DNA of 64,000 nt from Rhodanobacter sp. C06 (GTDB taxonomy: Bacteria; Pseudomonadota; Gammaproteobacteria; Xanthomonadales; Rhodanobacteraceae), in contig NZ_MUNP01000040.1 of the NCBI RefSeq assembly GCF_002001105.1, positions 1 to 64,000 on the forward strand, given 5' to 3'. Positions within the stretch are counted from its first letter, which is position 1, and every line of letters begins with the position of its first letter. Shown one piece after another: positions 1-9,457 of the stretch. The notes beneath the pieces were generated by a model, which searched no databases, had not been told where the DNA came from, and saw nothing but the letters and a program-made list of their open reading frames with translations. The position numbers and the translations under genes are program-made.

Positions 1-254
1 GGGGGAGGCGGCGGAGGAACGTCGGTCTCATCTTCGTCATCCCCATGGCCTGGTGCTTGCATCTGGGGTGCCTCCTCCACCCGATATATGCCCAGTTCCA
101 CACGCAGCGGCGCACCGTCACCCAACTCCACTGCCAGCTTGAGCTCGACACTCGCTTGCGCCTTCCCCAGCACGCACTTCAGCTCCTCGGGCGAGGCATA
201 GCGCAGCGACGCATCGCTGCCGATGGTTGCCAGCAACTTGATCGTATCGGTCAT
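1..254 (-). CDS. Candidate split-borosin precursor peptide, 3' end beyond window
   Basis: Reading starts at the ATG at 254 and stays open to the window edge, so at least 84 residues are visible and the C-terminus is missing. A good ribosome site (AAGGGG, 6 bases before ATG) supports the start. The N-terminal half is predicted helical and contains the pattern IGSDASL ... EELKCVL ... ELGDGAPLRVELG, which resembles the borosin-binding domain of OphMA and SonA-type precursors (Ax-D-x-L, then GD-x3-L-x3-LG). After residue ~60 the sequence changes to an acidic linker (GDDEDETD) and an oligoproline run (VPPPPPP) at the edge. It lies 55 bases downstream of, and on the same strand as, an OphMA-like N-methyltransferase, so I infer it is that enzyme's substrate. 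The core peptide itself is probably outside the window. Alternative: an unrelated conserved small protein. Confidence 0.7.
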   Translation of the reverse strand, partial: MTDTIKLLATIGSDASLRYASPEELKCVLGKAQASVELKLAVELGDGAPLRVELGIYRVEEAPQMQAPGHGDDEDETDVPPPPP

Positions 255-309
255 GTTGTTCCCCTTGCCTCCATGTTCGGGCGACACCGGCGTGCCGTGC
301 CGTCCTGCT

Positions 310-1146
310 TCAGGCCGCTGTGGCGGCCCGTCCCCTCGCATCCAGCGCTTGCAGCCGCTCCAGCATGGCACGGTTCGGCTGCAAGGCCGCGGCCGGCGGC
401 AGTACCACGGTTTCCTCGGCGGTCACCGATGCCTCGGCCAGCTCGCGCAAGGTCATGTGCCGGATGCGCGGTCGCTCGATGGGCAAGGTGGCACCACGGT
501 AGACGATGACCTCGTGGCTTGGCGGGTAGTCCTGCTCCAGCCGCTCCACCAGCAGGGCGCGATACGAGGGGCCGTCGTCGAATCGCCCCACGGAGCGGTT
601 GCCGACCACCCCCACCTGCCACAGCACCAGGTAGCCCGCGGGGTCGATGCGCCGCTCGCAGTACAGCAGCTGGCTGGCTTCGAAGTGCTGGCAGCCGTAA
701 CGGCCGGGGTCAAAGCCGAGGTCGGCGTAGAGGCAGTCCTCGGCGGAAATGCCCGGTTCCATGTGCGCCTCGTAGCCTTCCGCGCGCGCCTGTTCGATCA
801 CCTTGTGCGGCGACCAGGCGAAGATGCCGGGGTGGCCGTAGAACACGCCGCAGACCCGCTTGCCGGCGCGCAGCTCGGCCATCATCAGCGCCACCCATTC
901 GCGGTAGGTCTTGATGCGCGGCTTGCCCTCGGCGTAATTGGGCTGCAGGCTGCGCACGTCCAGGTGCATGCGCTTCAACCACTCTTCCGCGATGGCGTCG
1001 GAAAGCGCCGCGAACACCACGTCCGCCTGCTCGATATGGCTGCGCGCCAGCGGGGTGAGGTGGGAGCCCAGGGTCATGCCCAGGCCCACGCAGCTCAGGC
1101 TGCCGCGGCGGGTTTCGTGCAGGGATGGCAAGGCGGTCGGTGGCAT
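310..1146 (-). CDS. Borosin-type peptide backbone alpha-N-methyltransferase (OphMA/SonM-like)
   Basis: Predicted SAM-dependent methylase of the tetrapyrrole-methylase fold, 278 aa from ATG 1146 (a TTG at 1164 is an alternative). The order of motifs follows the borosin methyltransferases: RRGSL-x2-VG near the N-terminus, EGKPR-x3-TYRE (the catalytic Arg and Tyr region of OphMA), GVFYGHPGIF, EPGISAEDCLYADLG, LVLWQVG, LLVERLEQDY and a final VLPP. These motifs separate it from cobalamin and sirohaem methylases. In fungal OphMA the substrate is fused at the C-terminus; here the protein stops soon after the catalytic domain, and a short precursor-like gene follows on the same strand, the arrangement known as split borosin (for example SonM/SonA of Shewanella). 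Its expected reaction is iterative N-methylation of backbone amides in the partner peptide, in the cytoplasm. Confidence 0.88.
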   Translation of the reverse strand: MPPTALPSLHETRRGSLSCVGLGMTLGSHLTPLARSHIEQADVVFAALSDAIAEEWLKRMHLDVRSLQPNYAEGKPRIKTYREWVALMMAELRAGKRVCGVFYGHPGIFAWSPHKVIEQARAEGYEAHMEPGISAEDCLYADLGFDPGRYGCQHFEASQLLYCERRIDPAGYLVLWQVGVVGNRSVGRFDDGPSYRALLVERLEQDYPPSHEVIVYRGATLPIERPRIRHMTLRELAEASVTAEETVVLPPAAALQPNRAMLERLQALDARGRAATAA

Positions 1147-1186
1147 CGCGCGATGATAGGGCAAGTCCGGGTGGCGCCAGCGTCCG

Positions 1187-1207
1187 GTGAACGAAATTTT
1201 CCTTCAC
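1187..1207. promoter_or_regulatory. 21-bp palindrome, possible operator of the borosin and S10 genes
   Basis: The sequence reads GTGAA-c-GAAA-T-TTTC-c-TTCAC, two 10-base arms around a central T with only the sixth base unmatched. It lies 40 bp upstream of the methyltransferase ATG and about 108 bp upstream of the divergent S10 peptidase start, and its A/T-rich centre stands out from the surrounding GC-rich DNA. The cognate regulator is not evident. Confidence 0.5.
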
Positions 1208-1314
1208 GCTCGCGGCACCGAATGCACGCGCCGTGCCAATCCATGCCTAAAGGCACGGTTGCGCGCTGCCCCGGCTCGCTAGGCTTGGAGCTTTTCCCCC
1301 GCGAGGAATGACCC

Positions 1315-2820
1315 GTGCGCAAGCCGCTGCAGACGAGCTTGCTGGCAGCCCTGCTGCTGGCCGGTTTCCACCATCCGGCGCTGGCCGCCGACAACAAGCC
1401 GCCCGCCGCGGCGGAGGCGCCGGGCGCCAGTGACGGCTTCCAGCTGCCACCCTTCCCCGCCGACGCGCACGTCGCCCAGTCCACCTCGGCGGACGGCCGC
1501 ACGCTGAAGTACACCGCCACGGTGGGCTCGCTGCCGGTGCGCGACGAGAAGGGCAAGGTGATCGCGCAGGTGATGTTCACGGCCTACACCATGCCCGGCA
1601 AGAACCGTCCAGTGACCTTCGCGCTGAACGGCGGCCCCGGCGCCTCGTCGGTTTACCTCAACCTCGGCGCGATCGGTCCGAAGAAGGTGAAGTTCGGCGT
1701 GGAGGGCGACAACCCCTCCGACCCGGCCGTGCTGCACGACAACCCCGGCACCTGGCTGGGCTTCACCGACCTGGTGTTTATCGACCCGGTGGGCACCGGC
1801 TTCAGCCGCGCGCTGGTGGATGACAAGGAAGCGACCAAGCAGTTCTACAGCACCGACAGCGACATCCAGTACCTGTCGCGCATCGTCTACGACTGGCTGG
1901 TGAAGAACGGCCGCATGGAGTCGCGCAAGTACCTGGTGGGCGAAAGCTACGGCGGCTTCCGCGGCCCGCGCATCACCGACTACCTGCAGACCCAGCTCGG
2001 CGTGGCGATGAACGGCGTGGTGCTGCTGTCGCCCTACCTCGACCCGGCGGCGTCGGACGACGAGAACGTCTCGCCGCTGCCGTGGATGCTCACCCTGCCG
2101 TCCATCGCCGCCGCCCACCTGGAGCGCGAGCACAAGCTCACGGCCGAAGCGATGCAGCCGATCATCGACTACACCCGCACCACCTACGCCACCACGCTGA
2201 TGGAGGGCCGCAGCAACCCGGCCGCCACCGCGGCGATGATCAAGAAGGTGACCGAGCTGACCGGACTCGATCCGCTGTTCGTGAAACGCTCCGGCGGTCG
2301 GCTGGAAACCCAGGCCTACCTGCGCGAGGTGTACCGCGCCGAGGGCAAGGTCGGCAGCCGCTACGACTCCAACGTCACCGCCTGGGACCCGTTCCCCTAC
2401 GCGCCGCACCAGCGCTCGGGCGACCCCATCCTCAACGGCATCATCGCCCCCACCACCACGGCGATGGTGAACTTCGTCACCCGGACCGTGGGCTGGAAAT
2501 ACGACGGTCGCTACAACGCGCTGAGCTACGAGGTGAACCGGCTGTGGCACGAGGACGACGACGCGCGCCTCGGCTCGACCAAGCAGTTGCGCGAGGCGGT
2601 GGCGAACGATCCGGGCCTGCGCGTGCTGATTGCCCACGGCTGGGACGACCTCTCCTGCCCGTTCATGGCCTCGGTGCTGATCGTCGACCAGATGCCGGCG
2701 ATGGGCGACCCGACTCGCGTGCAGGTGAAGGAATACCCCGGCGGCCACATGTTCTACGCCCGCCCGGACAGCCAGGCCGACCTGCTGCGCGACGTGAAGT
2801 CGCTGTACGGCGTGCAGTGA
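1315..2820 (+). CDS. Secreted S10-family serine carboxypeptidase-like peptidase
   Basis: A 501-aa protein starting at GTG 1315 behind GAGGAA. Residues 1-24 form a signal peptide ending in ALA, so it is exported, probably to the periplasm. The S10 (carboxypeptidase Y) features are visible: NGGPGASS near 105-112 (oxyanion region), GESYGG with nucleophile Ser211, an Asp around 444-445 in HGWDD, and His478 in PGGHMF. It should remove C-terminal residues from peptides. It is transcribed divergently from the borosin methyltransferase across a palindrome. A role in maturing or degrading the borosin product is possible but unsupported; such peptidases also occur alone in Xanthomonadales. Confidence 0.9.
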   Translation: MRKPLQTSLLAALLLAGFHHPALAADNKPPAAAEAPGASDGFQLPPFPADAHVAQSTSADGRTLKYTATVGSLPVRDEKGKVIAQVMFTAYTMPGKNRPVTFALNGGPGASSVYLNLGAIGPKKVKFGVEGDNPSDPAVLHDNPGTWLGFTDLVFIDPVGTGFSRALVDDKEATKQFYSTDSDIQYLSRIVYDWLVKNGRMESRKYLVGESYGGFRGPRITDYLQTQLGVAMNGVVLLSPYLDPAASDDENVSPLPWMLTLPSIAAAHLEREHKLTAEAMQPIIDYTRTTYATTLMEGRSNPAATAAMIKKVTELTGLDPLFVKRSGGRLETQAYLREVYRAEGKVGSRYDSNVTAWDPFPYAPHQRSGDPILNGIIAPTTTAMVNFVTRTVGWKYDGRYNALSYEVNRLWHEDDDARLGSTKQLREAVANDPGLRVLIAHGWDDLSCPFMASVLIVDQMPAMGDPTRVQVKEYPGGHMFYARPDSQADLLRDVKSLYGVQ

Positions 2821-2828
2821 GCCTTTCT

Positions 2829-2854
2829 CCCCTCCCCCGCCCGCGGGGGAGGGG
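2829..2854. repeat. GC hairpin downstream of the S10 gene
   Basis: A perfect 12-bp stem (CCCCTCCCCCGC with its complement) and a 2-base loop start 8 bases after the peptidase stop. No clean T run follows, so it is either a weak terminator or one arm of a dispersed G/C-tract repeat like the one near 14.3 kb. Confidence 0.5.
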
Positions 2855-2980
2855 CAAGGGGGGAGAGAGCCGCTTTTCCTTCACCTCTCGTGCTGCCCGG
2901 CTGGCCGATGATTGCGCACGGTGCCCCCGCGACGCACCATTGCGATGCGATCCGCCACATCCGCTGATGAGGTGTTCCCC

Positions 2981-3430
2981 ATGAAATCCGCCCTGACCGG
3001 CCTGTTCGCGCTGTCGTTCGTGCTTGCCGCGAACGCCGCAGCCGCCCAGACGAAATCCAAAGCCCCTGCCTACACCCCGCTGCGCCCGGTCGCCGACTGC
3101 CTGCGCACCGACCGCATCAACGAGTGGCACATCGTGGACCCGCGCACCGTCACGGTGCGTACCGGCCCCGACCGCTACCTGGTGAAACTGCAGGTCGCCT
3201 GCCCCAGGCTCAGCTACGGGCCGCCCACCCTGCTGTTCCACTCCAATCCGGCGAACCAGGCGGTGATCCCGTTCAGCATCTGCGGCGAAGCCGGCGAATC
3301 GGTGCGCGCGCTGCACCAGCCACCTTGCCCGATCCAGTCGGTGCGCAAGATCGACAAGGCCGAATTCGACAAGCTCAGCGCGCACGCCAGCCGCAGCGGC
3401 AGCGGCGCGGACCAACCCACCCAGCCCTGA
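2981..3430 (+). CDS. Small exported protein, DUF6491-like
   Basis: A 149-aa protein beginning at ATG 2981, with a clear signal peptide (residues 1-22, ending ANAAAA). The mature part contains two pairs of cysteines and the block CLRTDRINEWHIVD ... RYLVKL ... CPRL ... FSICGEAGES, which I recall as the pattern of the DUF6491 family of proteobacterial exported proteins (from memory, not a search). The stop is followed by a strong bidirectional terminator, so it is probably a single-gene unit. No biochemical function is known to me. Longer starts upstream lack a signal peptide and are rejected. Confidence 0.75.
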   Translation: MKSALTGLFALSFVLAANAAAAQTKSKAPAYTPLRPVADCLRTDRINEWHIVDPRTVTVRTGPDRYLVKLQVACPRLSYGPPTLLFHSNPANQAVIPFSICGEAGESVRALHQPPCPIQSVRKIDKAEFDKLSAHASRSGSGADQPTQP

Positions 3431-3450
3431 ACCCGTTGCTCCACCGAACG

Positions 3451-3479
3451 AAAAAGCCCGGCCAGTGGCCGGGCTTTTT
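3451..3479. terminator. Bidirectional rho-independent terminator
   Basis: AAAAAGCCCGGCC-agt-GGCCGGGCTTTTT: a fully paired GC stem with an A run on one side and a T run on the other, between two convergent genes. It should end transcription from both. Confidence 0.93.
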
Positions 3480-3499
3480 CGTGGGAGCGGTGTCGATGA

Positions 3500-3934
3500 T
3501 CAGTCGCCGTCGTAACCGTCGTCGCGCACATAGCGCGTCGGACCGTCGTCGTACACCACCGTGCGGGTGACCACGCGACGCGTCACCACCGGTGCGTCTT
3601 CGTAGACCACCGTGGGCGGCCCATAGACCACCGGGGCCGGTCCGTAATACACCGGTCGCGGCGCCAGCGCATCGCTGACCACGCCAGCCACCACACCGGT
3701 GACGATCGCGCCGGCGATCCAACGGCCGCCGCTCCAGTAGCCGCCGCCATGACGGTAGTAACCGCCGTGATAGCCGCCGCGGCCCCAACCGCCGTCGTGC
3801 CAGCCGTGATGGCCCCAACCGCCACCATGGCCCCAGCCATCGTGATCGTGCGCAGAGGCGCTCAGCGGCATCGCCACCGCGGCGGCCACGGCCAGACCGA
3901 TCGCCATCCACTTGCCGACATTGCGCTTGGACAT
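3500..3934 (-). CDS. Exported Gly/His/Trp-rich small protein
   Basis: A 144-aa protein starting at ATG 3934 with a strong GGAGG site. Residues 1-28 are a signal peptide (cleavage after SASA). The segment after it is rich in Gly, His, Trp and Asp (HDHDGWGHGGGW and similar), then come a hydrophobic stretch near 73-85 (IAGAIVTGVVAGVVSDAL) and a Pro/Tyr/Val-rich tail ending DDGYDGD. The His/Asp clusters could bind metal and the hydrophobic segment could sit in the outer membrane, but neither is shown. Similar low-complexity exported proteins are frequent in Xanthomonadales and have no assigned function. Confidence 0.75.
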   Translation of the reverse strand: MSKRNVGKWMAIGLAVAAAVAMPLSASAHDHDGWGHGGGWGHHGWHDGGWGRGGYHGGYYRHGGGYWSGGRWIAGAIVTGVVAGVVSDALAPRPVYYGPAPVVYGPPTVVYEDAPVVTRRVVTRTVVYDDGPTRYVRDDGYDGD

Positions 3935-4016
3935 GACAGAAACCTCCGTTGATTGCGGGATGGATGCTGGGCCCGATGCGCTTAATCCGCACTGAAGGAT
4001 TGGCCTAAGCAAAACC

Positions 4017-6196
<2,180 letters not shown>

Positions 6197-6200
<4 letters not shown>

Positions 6201-6715
6201 GCCAGTGCTCCCAGCAGGATGCCGAACTGCGCGGCGATCGTGTCCATGCTGGCCAGCAGCCGATGGTCGTCGTCCAGCAGCAGCAGGGGCAGCCGGCGAC
6301 GCGCGGCGAAGTCCTGCACGCCTTCCACCGGACACAGCTCGTCGCGCCAGCCGTGGATCAGCAGCGTGGGCACGTTGGCCCGAAGCTCGAGCGCCTGCGC
6401 GCAGCCGGGGACCGCCGGCGGCGTGGCGAGCAGGAACAGCGCCGCGACCGGCACTTCCAGCGAGGCCAGCGCGGAGGCGAATGCGCCCATGCTGGAACCC
6501 ACCAGCACCGGCGGCGCCTCGCATGCGGCGATGACCTCGCACAGTTGCGCCACGCGCGGCGCCACCGCCGCGGCGTAACCGCGGCCGTCGTGCGCGCGGA
6601 AGTCCGGCCGCTGCGTGCGCCAGCCCATCGCCTCGGCCCAGTCGGCCAGCGCGCTGATCTTGGTGGCGCCCGGACCGGAATCCGAACCGTGCGAAAGGAT
6701 GATCTGGCCGCGCAT
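6197..6715 (-). CDS. Small alpha/beta hydrolase
   Basis: A 172-aa protein of the compact alpha/beta hydrolase type. Visible elements are the oxyanion strand LSHGSDSGPG, the nucleophile elbow GSSMG, the acid in HGWRDELCP and the His in DDDHRLL, giving a complete Ser-Asp-His triad in a minimal fold without a lid. Its substrate cannot be inferred. It precedes rlmL with a 4-base ATGA overlap and so shares its transcript. It is divergent from the amidase gene, with 63 bp between the starts. Confidence 0.82.
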
Positions 6716-6778
6716 GGCGGTCTCCGGTACGGGCTGCAAGGCGCCCATGATAACCGGCCACCGTGCGAGACTTCGCGC

Positions 6779-7369
6779 ATGCCGACCATCCATGACCAGC
6801 TCCTGCCCTACGCGGCGAAACTGCCCGAGCGCCCCGCCTCCGCGGTAACCCTGGTGGTGATCCACTGCACCGAGCTGCCCGACCTCGCGACGGCCCGCGA
6901 GTACGGCGAAAAGGTGCTGTACGACAGCGGCGCCGGCAACGGCGGCCACTACTACGTCGACCGCGACGGCACCACGTACCGCTACGTGCCCGGCACCCGC
7001 GTGGCGCACCACGTGCGCGGCTGGAACCCGCAGTCCATCGGCATCGAACTGGTGAACACCGGCCGCTACCCCGACTGGTTCGACTCGCGCCGGCAGACCA
7101 TGACCGAGCCCTACCCTGCCGCGCAGATCGATGCCCTGCGCGCGCTGCTGGCGCAACTACGCGAGGAATTCCCGGGCCTGCACGACATCGCCGGCCACGA
7201 GGACCTGGACACCGCCCGGGTGGCGGCCAGCGACGACCCCGCGCGAACCGTGCCGCGCAAGCTCGATCCCGGCCCGCTGTTTCCGTGGGACGCCATCGTT
7301 CCCGCCTGCGGCCTGGAGCGGCTTCGCCAGACTGCGCCGAACTCGCCCCGGCTCGCGCCGCATGCCTGA
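6779..7369 (+). CDS. N-acetylmuramoyl-L-alanine amidase (amidase_2/AmpD-like)
   Basis: A 196-aa protein with the amidase_2 pattern: VIHCTE near residue 28 (first zinc His), GGHYYVDRDGTTYRYV, VAHHVRGWN, SIGIELVN, IAGHEDLDT (second His) and RKLDPGPLFPW (third ligand Asp and family signature). It cleaves the amide between N-acetylmuramic acid and L-Ala in peptidoglycan fragments. There is no signal peptide, so a cytoplasmic AmpD-like role in wall recycling fits. The stop overlaps the start of the AraC gene by 8 bases. Substrate (anhydro-muropeptide or other) is inferred. Confidence 0.9.
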   Translation: MPTIHDQLLPYAAKLPERPASAVTLVVIHCTELPDLATAREYGEKVLYDSGAGNGGHYYVDRDGTTYRYVPGTRVAHHVRGWNPQSIGIELVNTGRYPDWFDSRRQTMTEPYPAAQIDALRALLAQLREEFPGLHDIAGHEDLDTARVAASDDPARTVPRKLDPGPLFPWDAIVPACGLERLRQTAPNSPRLAPHA

Positions 7370-8207
7370 GTTCACCGTCCAGCCGCTGCTGCAGTCGGCC
7401 ACTGTCTCGGCGCACGACGTGCATTGCCGTGGCGAGTGCCGCCATCGCAGTGCCGAGGAATGCGCAAGCGCGACCCAGCTCGTATTTCCCTACCGCGGCC
7501 TGTTCCTGCGCCACGTGGGCAGCACGCAGTCGGTGGCCGACGCCAACCATGTGCTGTTCTTCAACGCCGGCCAGGGCTATCAGGTCAGCCATCCCGCGAC
7601 CGGCGGCGACGCCTGCCTGTCGCTGTCGATCTCGCAGCCGCTGCTGCGCGAACTGGCGCCGGCCGAGCTGCTGCAGCGGCGCGACATCCCCGTGTTCCAC
7701 GGCCAGTCGCTGCGCATCGACGAACGCGCCCAGGTACTGGTGGCGCTGCTGCGCCACAGCCTGCACAACGGCGCCATCGAGCCACTGGAGGCCGAGAGCC
7801 TGGCCTTGACCCTGGTGTGCCGCAGCCTCGGCCCGCGCACCACCCACGCGCCCGGCGCCACCCACGCACGGCAACGGCTGGTGGACCGGGCCAAGCTGCT
7901 GCTGGCCAGCGACCTCACCCGGCGCTGGACGCTGGCGGAGATCGCGGCGGAAGTCGGCGGCTCGCCGGTCTACCTCACCCAGGCCTTCCAGCAGGTCGAG
8001 GGCTTGCCGCTGTACCGCTACCACCTGCGGCTGCGGCTGGCGCGCGCGCTGGACCTGGTGGCCGACTGTGAAGATGTCGCCGCGCTGGCGCTGGACCTGG
8101 GCTTCTCCAGCCACAGCCACTTCAGCGCCGCGTTCCGCCAGGCCTATGGGCGCACGCCCAGCGAGTTCCGCCAGGCTACGCTGGCCCCGGGCGCCGCGAA
8201 GAGCTAA
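7362..8207 (+). CDS. AraC-family transcriptional regulator
   Basis: A 281-aa protein with an N-terminal sensor-like half and a C-terminal pair of helix-turn-helix motifs (about residues 180-270): WTLAEIAAEVGGSPVYLTQ and ALDLGFSSHSHFSAAFRQ followed by the family-typical YGRTPSEFR. The unusual N-terminal stretch has a Cys/His group (CRGECRHRSAEEC) that could bind metal or sense redox. It overlaps the amidase gene and lies 75 bp upstream of the 8283-10506 operon, which is its most likely target by position. The effector is unknown. Confidence 0.88.
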   Translation: MPEFTVQPLLQSATVSAHDVHCRGECRHRSAEECASATQLVFPYRGLFLRHVGSTQSVADANHVLFFNAGQGYQVSHPATGGDACLSLSISQPLLRELAPAELLQRRDIPVFHGQSLRIDERAQVLVALLRHSLHNGAIEPLEAESLALTLVCRSLGPRTTHAPGATHARQRLVDRAKLLLASDLTRRWTLAEIAAEVGGSPVYLTQAFQQVEGLPLYRYHLRLRLARALDLVADCEDVAALALDLGFSSHSHFSAAFRQAYGRTPSEFRQATLAPGAAKS

Positions 8208-8282
8208 AGATCCTGACAGCCGCCAACGGCGGCCCATGGTCTCCTGTGCCTGCCCGATCACGGGCATCACCGGAGCACCACC

Positions 8283-8426
8283 ATGCAAACGAAAGAAGCC
8301 ACCTGCGCCGCCTGTGACTACCCGCTCGACGGCAACGCCATCGAGGTGACCATCGGCGGCCGCACCGTCGAGGTCTGTTGCGAGGAATGTGCGCAGAAGC
8401 TGCGCGAGGCGGCAGCACAGTCGTGA
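8283..8426 (+). CDS. 47-aa Cys-rich TRASH/YHS-like protein
   Basis: The gene runs from ATG 8283 (GGAG 8 bases upstream) to TGA 8424-8426, and its stop overlaps the GTG start of the next gene as GTGA. The peptide has Cys8-x2-Cys11 and Cys32-Cys33-x2-Cys36, separated by a beta-like IEVTIGGRTVEV segment and followed by a short helix. This spacing is that of TRASH/YHS-type metal-binding domains, which hold a soft metal or zinc. Translational coupling to a Tat-exported hydrolase suggests a shared job, perhaps metal handling. It is short enough to be missed by automatic calling. Confidence 0.75.
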   Translation: MQTKEATCAACDYPLDGNAIEVTIGGRTVEVCCEECAQKLREAAAQS

Positions 8427-9457
8427 ACGGCGAAATCCTTTTGCCCGCCGCACAACCCGCGGCGCCGGACCTTGGCCGGCGCCGCTTCCTCGCCCTGGCC
8501 ACGGTCGCCTGCGCGACCGGCATCGCCGGCTGTGCCCGCTGGCCGCGCGCCGCCGCAACCGCAACCGCAGCAAGCGCCTCGGCGATGGATGCCGCGGCGT
8601 TCCACGCCGCACGCCGCTACACGCGCACCGCGTTCGGCGACATCGCCCACGTCGAGCGCGGCAGCGGGCCGGCGGCGCTGTTCCTGCACGGCTTCCCGCT
8701 CAACAGCTTCCAGTGGCGCGGCGCGCTGGCAAGGCTGGCTCCGTACCGGCGTTGCATCGCGCCGGACTTCCTCGGCCTGGGCTACACCCGGGTGGCCGAG
8801 GGGCAGTCGTGCGCACCCGCCGCGCAGGTGGCGATGCTGGTCGCCCTGCTCGACGCGCTGGGCATCGGGAGCGCCGACGTGGTCGCCAGCGACAGCGGCG
8901 GCGCGGCGGCGCAATTGCTGGTTGCCCACCACCCGGAGCGCGTGCGCAGCCTGCTGCTGGCCAACTGCGACACCGAGCAAGATTGTCCGCCGCCGGCCAT
9001 GCTGCCGGTGATCGAGCTGGCCAAACAGGGGCGCTTCGTCGACGACTGGCTGGGCCACTGGTATCGCGACCACGCCCTGGCGCGCTCGGCCGCCGGCATC
9101 GGCGGCATGTGCTACGCCGATCCCGCGCATCCCACCGACGAGGCCATCGACACGTATTTCGCACCGTTGCTGGCATCGCAGCACAGCCGCGACCTGGCGC
9201 ACGCCTACGCCATCGCGCTGGGGCACAACGCGCTGGCCGGCATCGGCTCCGCGCTGGCGCGCACCCGCATGCCGGTGCGCATCGTCTGGGGCGACGCCGA
9301 CACGATCTTTGCCCCCGGCAACGCCGGCTTCCTCGACCGCGCTTTCGGCCACTCGCAGGGCGTGCGCCGGCTGCCCGACAGCAAGCTGTTCTGGCCCGAG
9401 GAACGTCCGGACGTGATCGCCGAAGAAGCACTCGAACTCTGGAGGGAACACGCATGA
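8423..9457 (+). CDS. Tat-exported alpha/beta hydrolase, possible lipoprotein
   Basis: A 344-aa protein from GTG 8423. Residues 18-42 carry a twin-arginine signal (RRRFLALA) ending in TGIAGC, which would also serve as a lipobox, so it may be a lipid-anchored periplasmic protein. The catalytic domain has HGFPLNSFQW (oxyanion), the elbow SDSGGA, in which an Asp sits where serine hydrolases have Ser, and a late acid in VWGDADTIF. An Asp nucleophile is the feature of haloalkane dehalogenase and epoxide hydrolase relatives. The canonical late His is not obvious (RRLPDSKLFWPEE). The substrate is unknown. The stop overlaps the next gene as ATGA. Confidence 0.8.
   Translation: MNGEILLPAAQPAAPDLGRRRFLALATVACATGIAGCARWPRAAATATAASASAMDAAAFHAARRYTRTAFGDIAHVERGSGPAALFLHGFPLNSFQWRGALARLAPYRRCIAPDFLGLGYTRVAEGQSCAPAAQVAMLVALLDALGIGSADVVASDSGGAAAQLLVAHHPERVRSLLLANCDTEQDCPPPAMLPVIELAKQGRFVDDWLGHWYRDHALARSAAGIGGMCYADPAHPTDEAIDTYFAPLLASQHSRDLAHAYAIALGHNALAGIGSALARTRMPVRIVWGDADTIFAPGNAGFLDRAFGHSQGVRRLPDSKLFWPEERPDVIAEEALELWREHA

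Noticed and set aside
310-1146. Cobalamin or sirohaem methyltransferase for the OphMA-like enzyme
   Set aside because: No cobalamin genes nearby, and the TYRE, VFYGHPG and SAEDCLYADLG blocks follow the borosin group instead.
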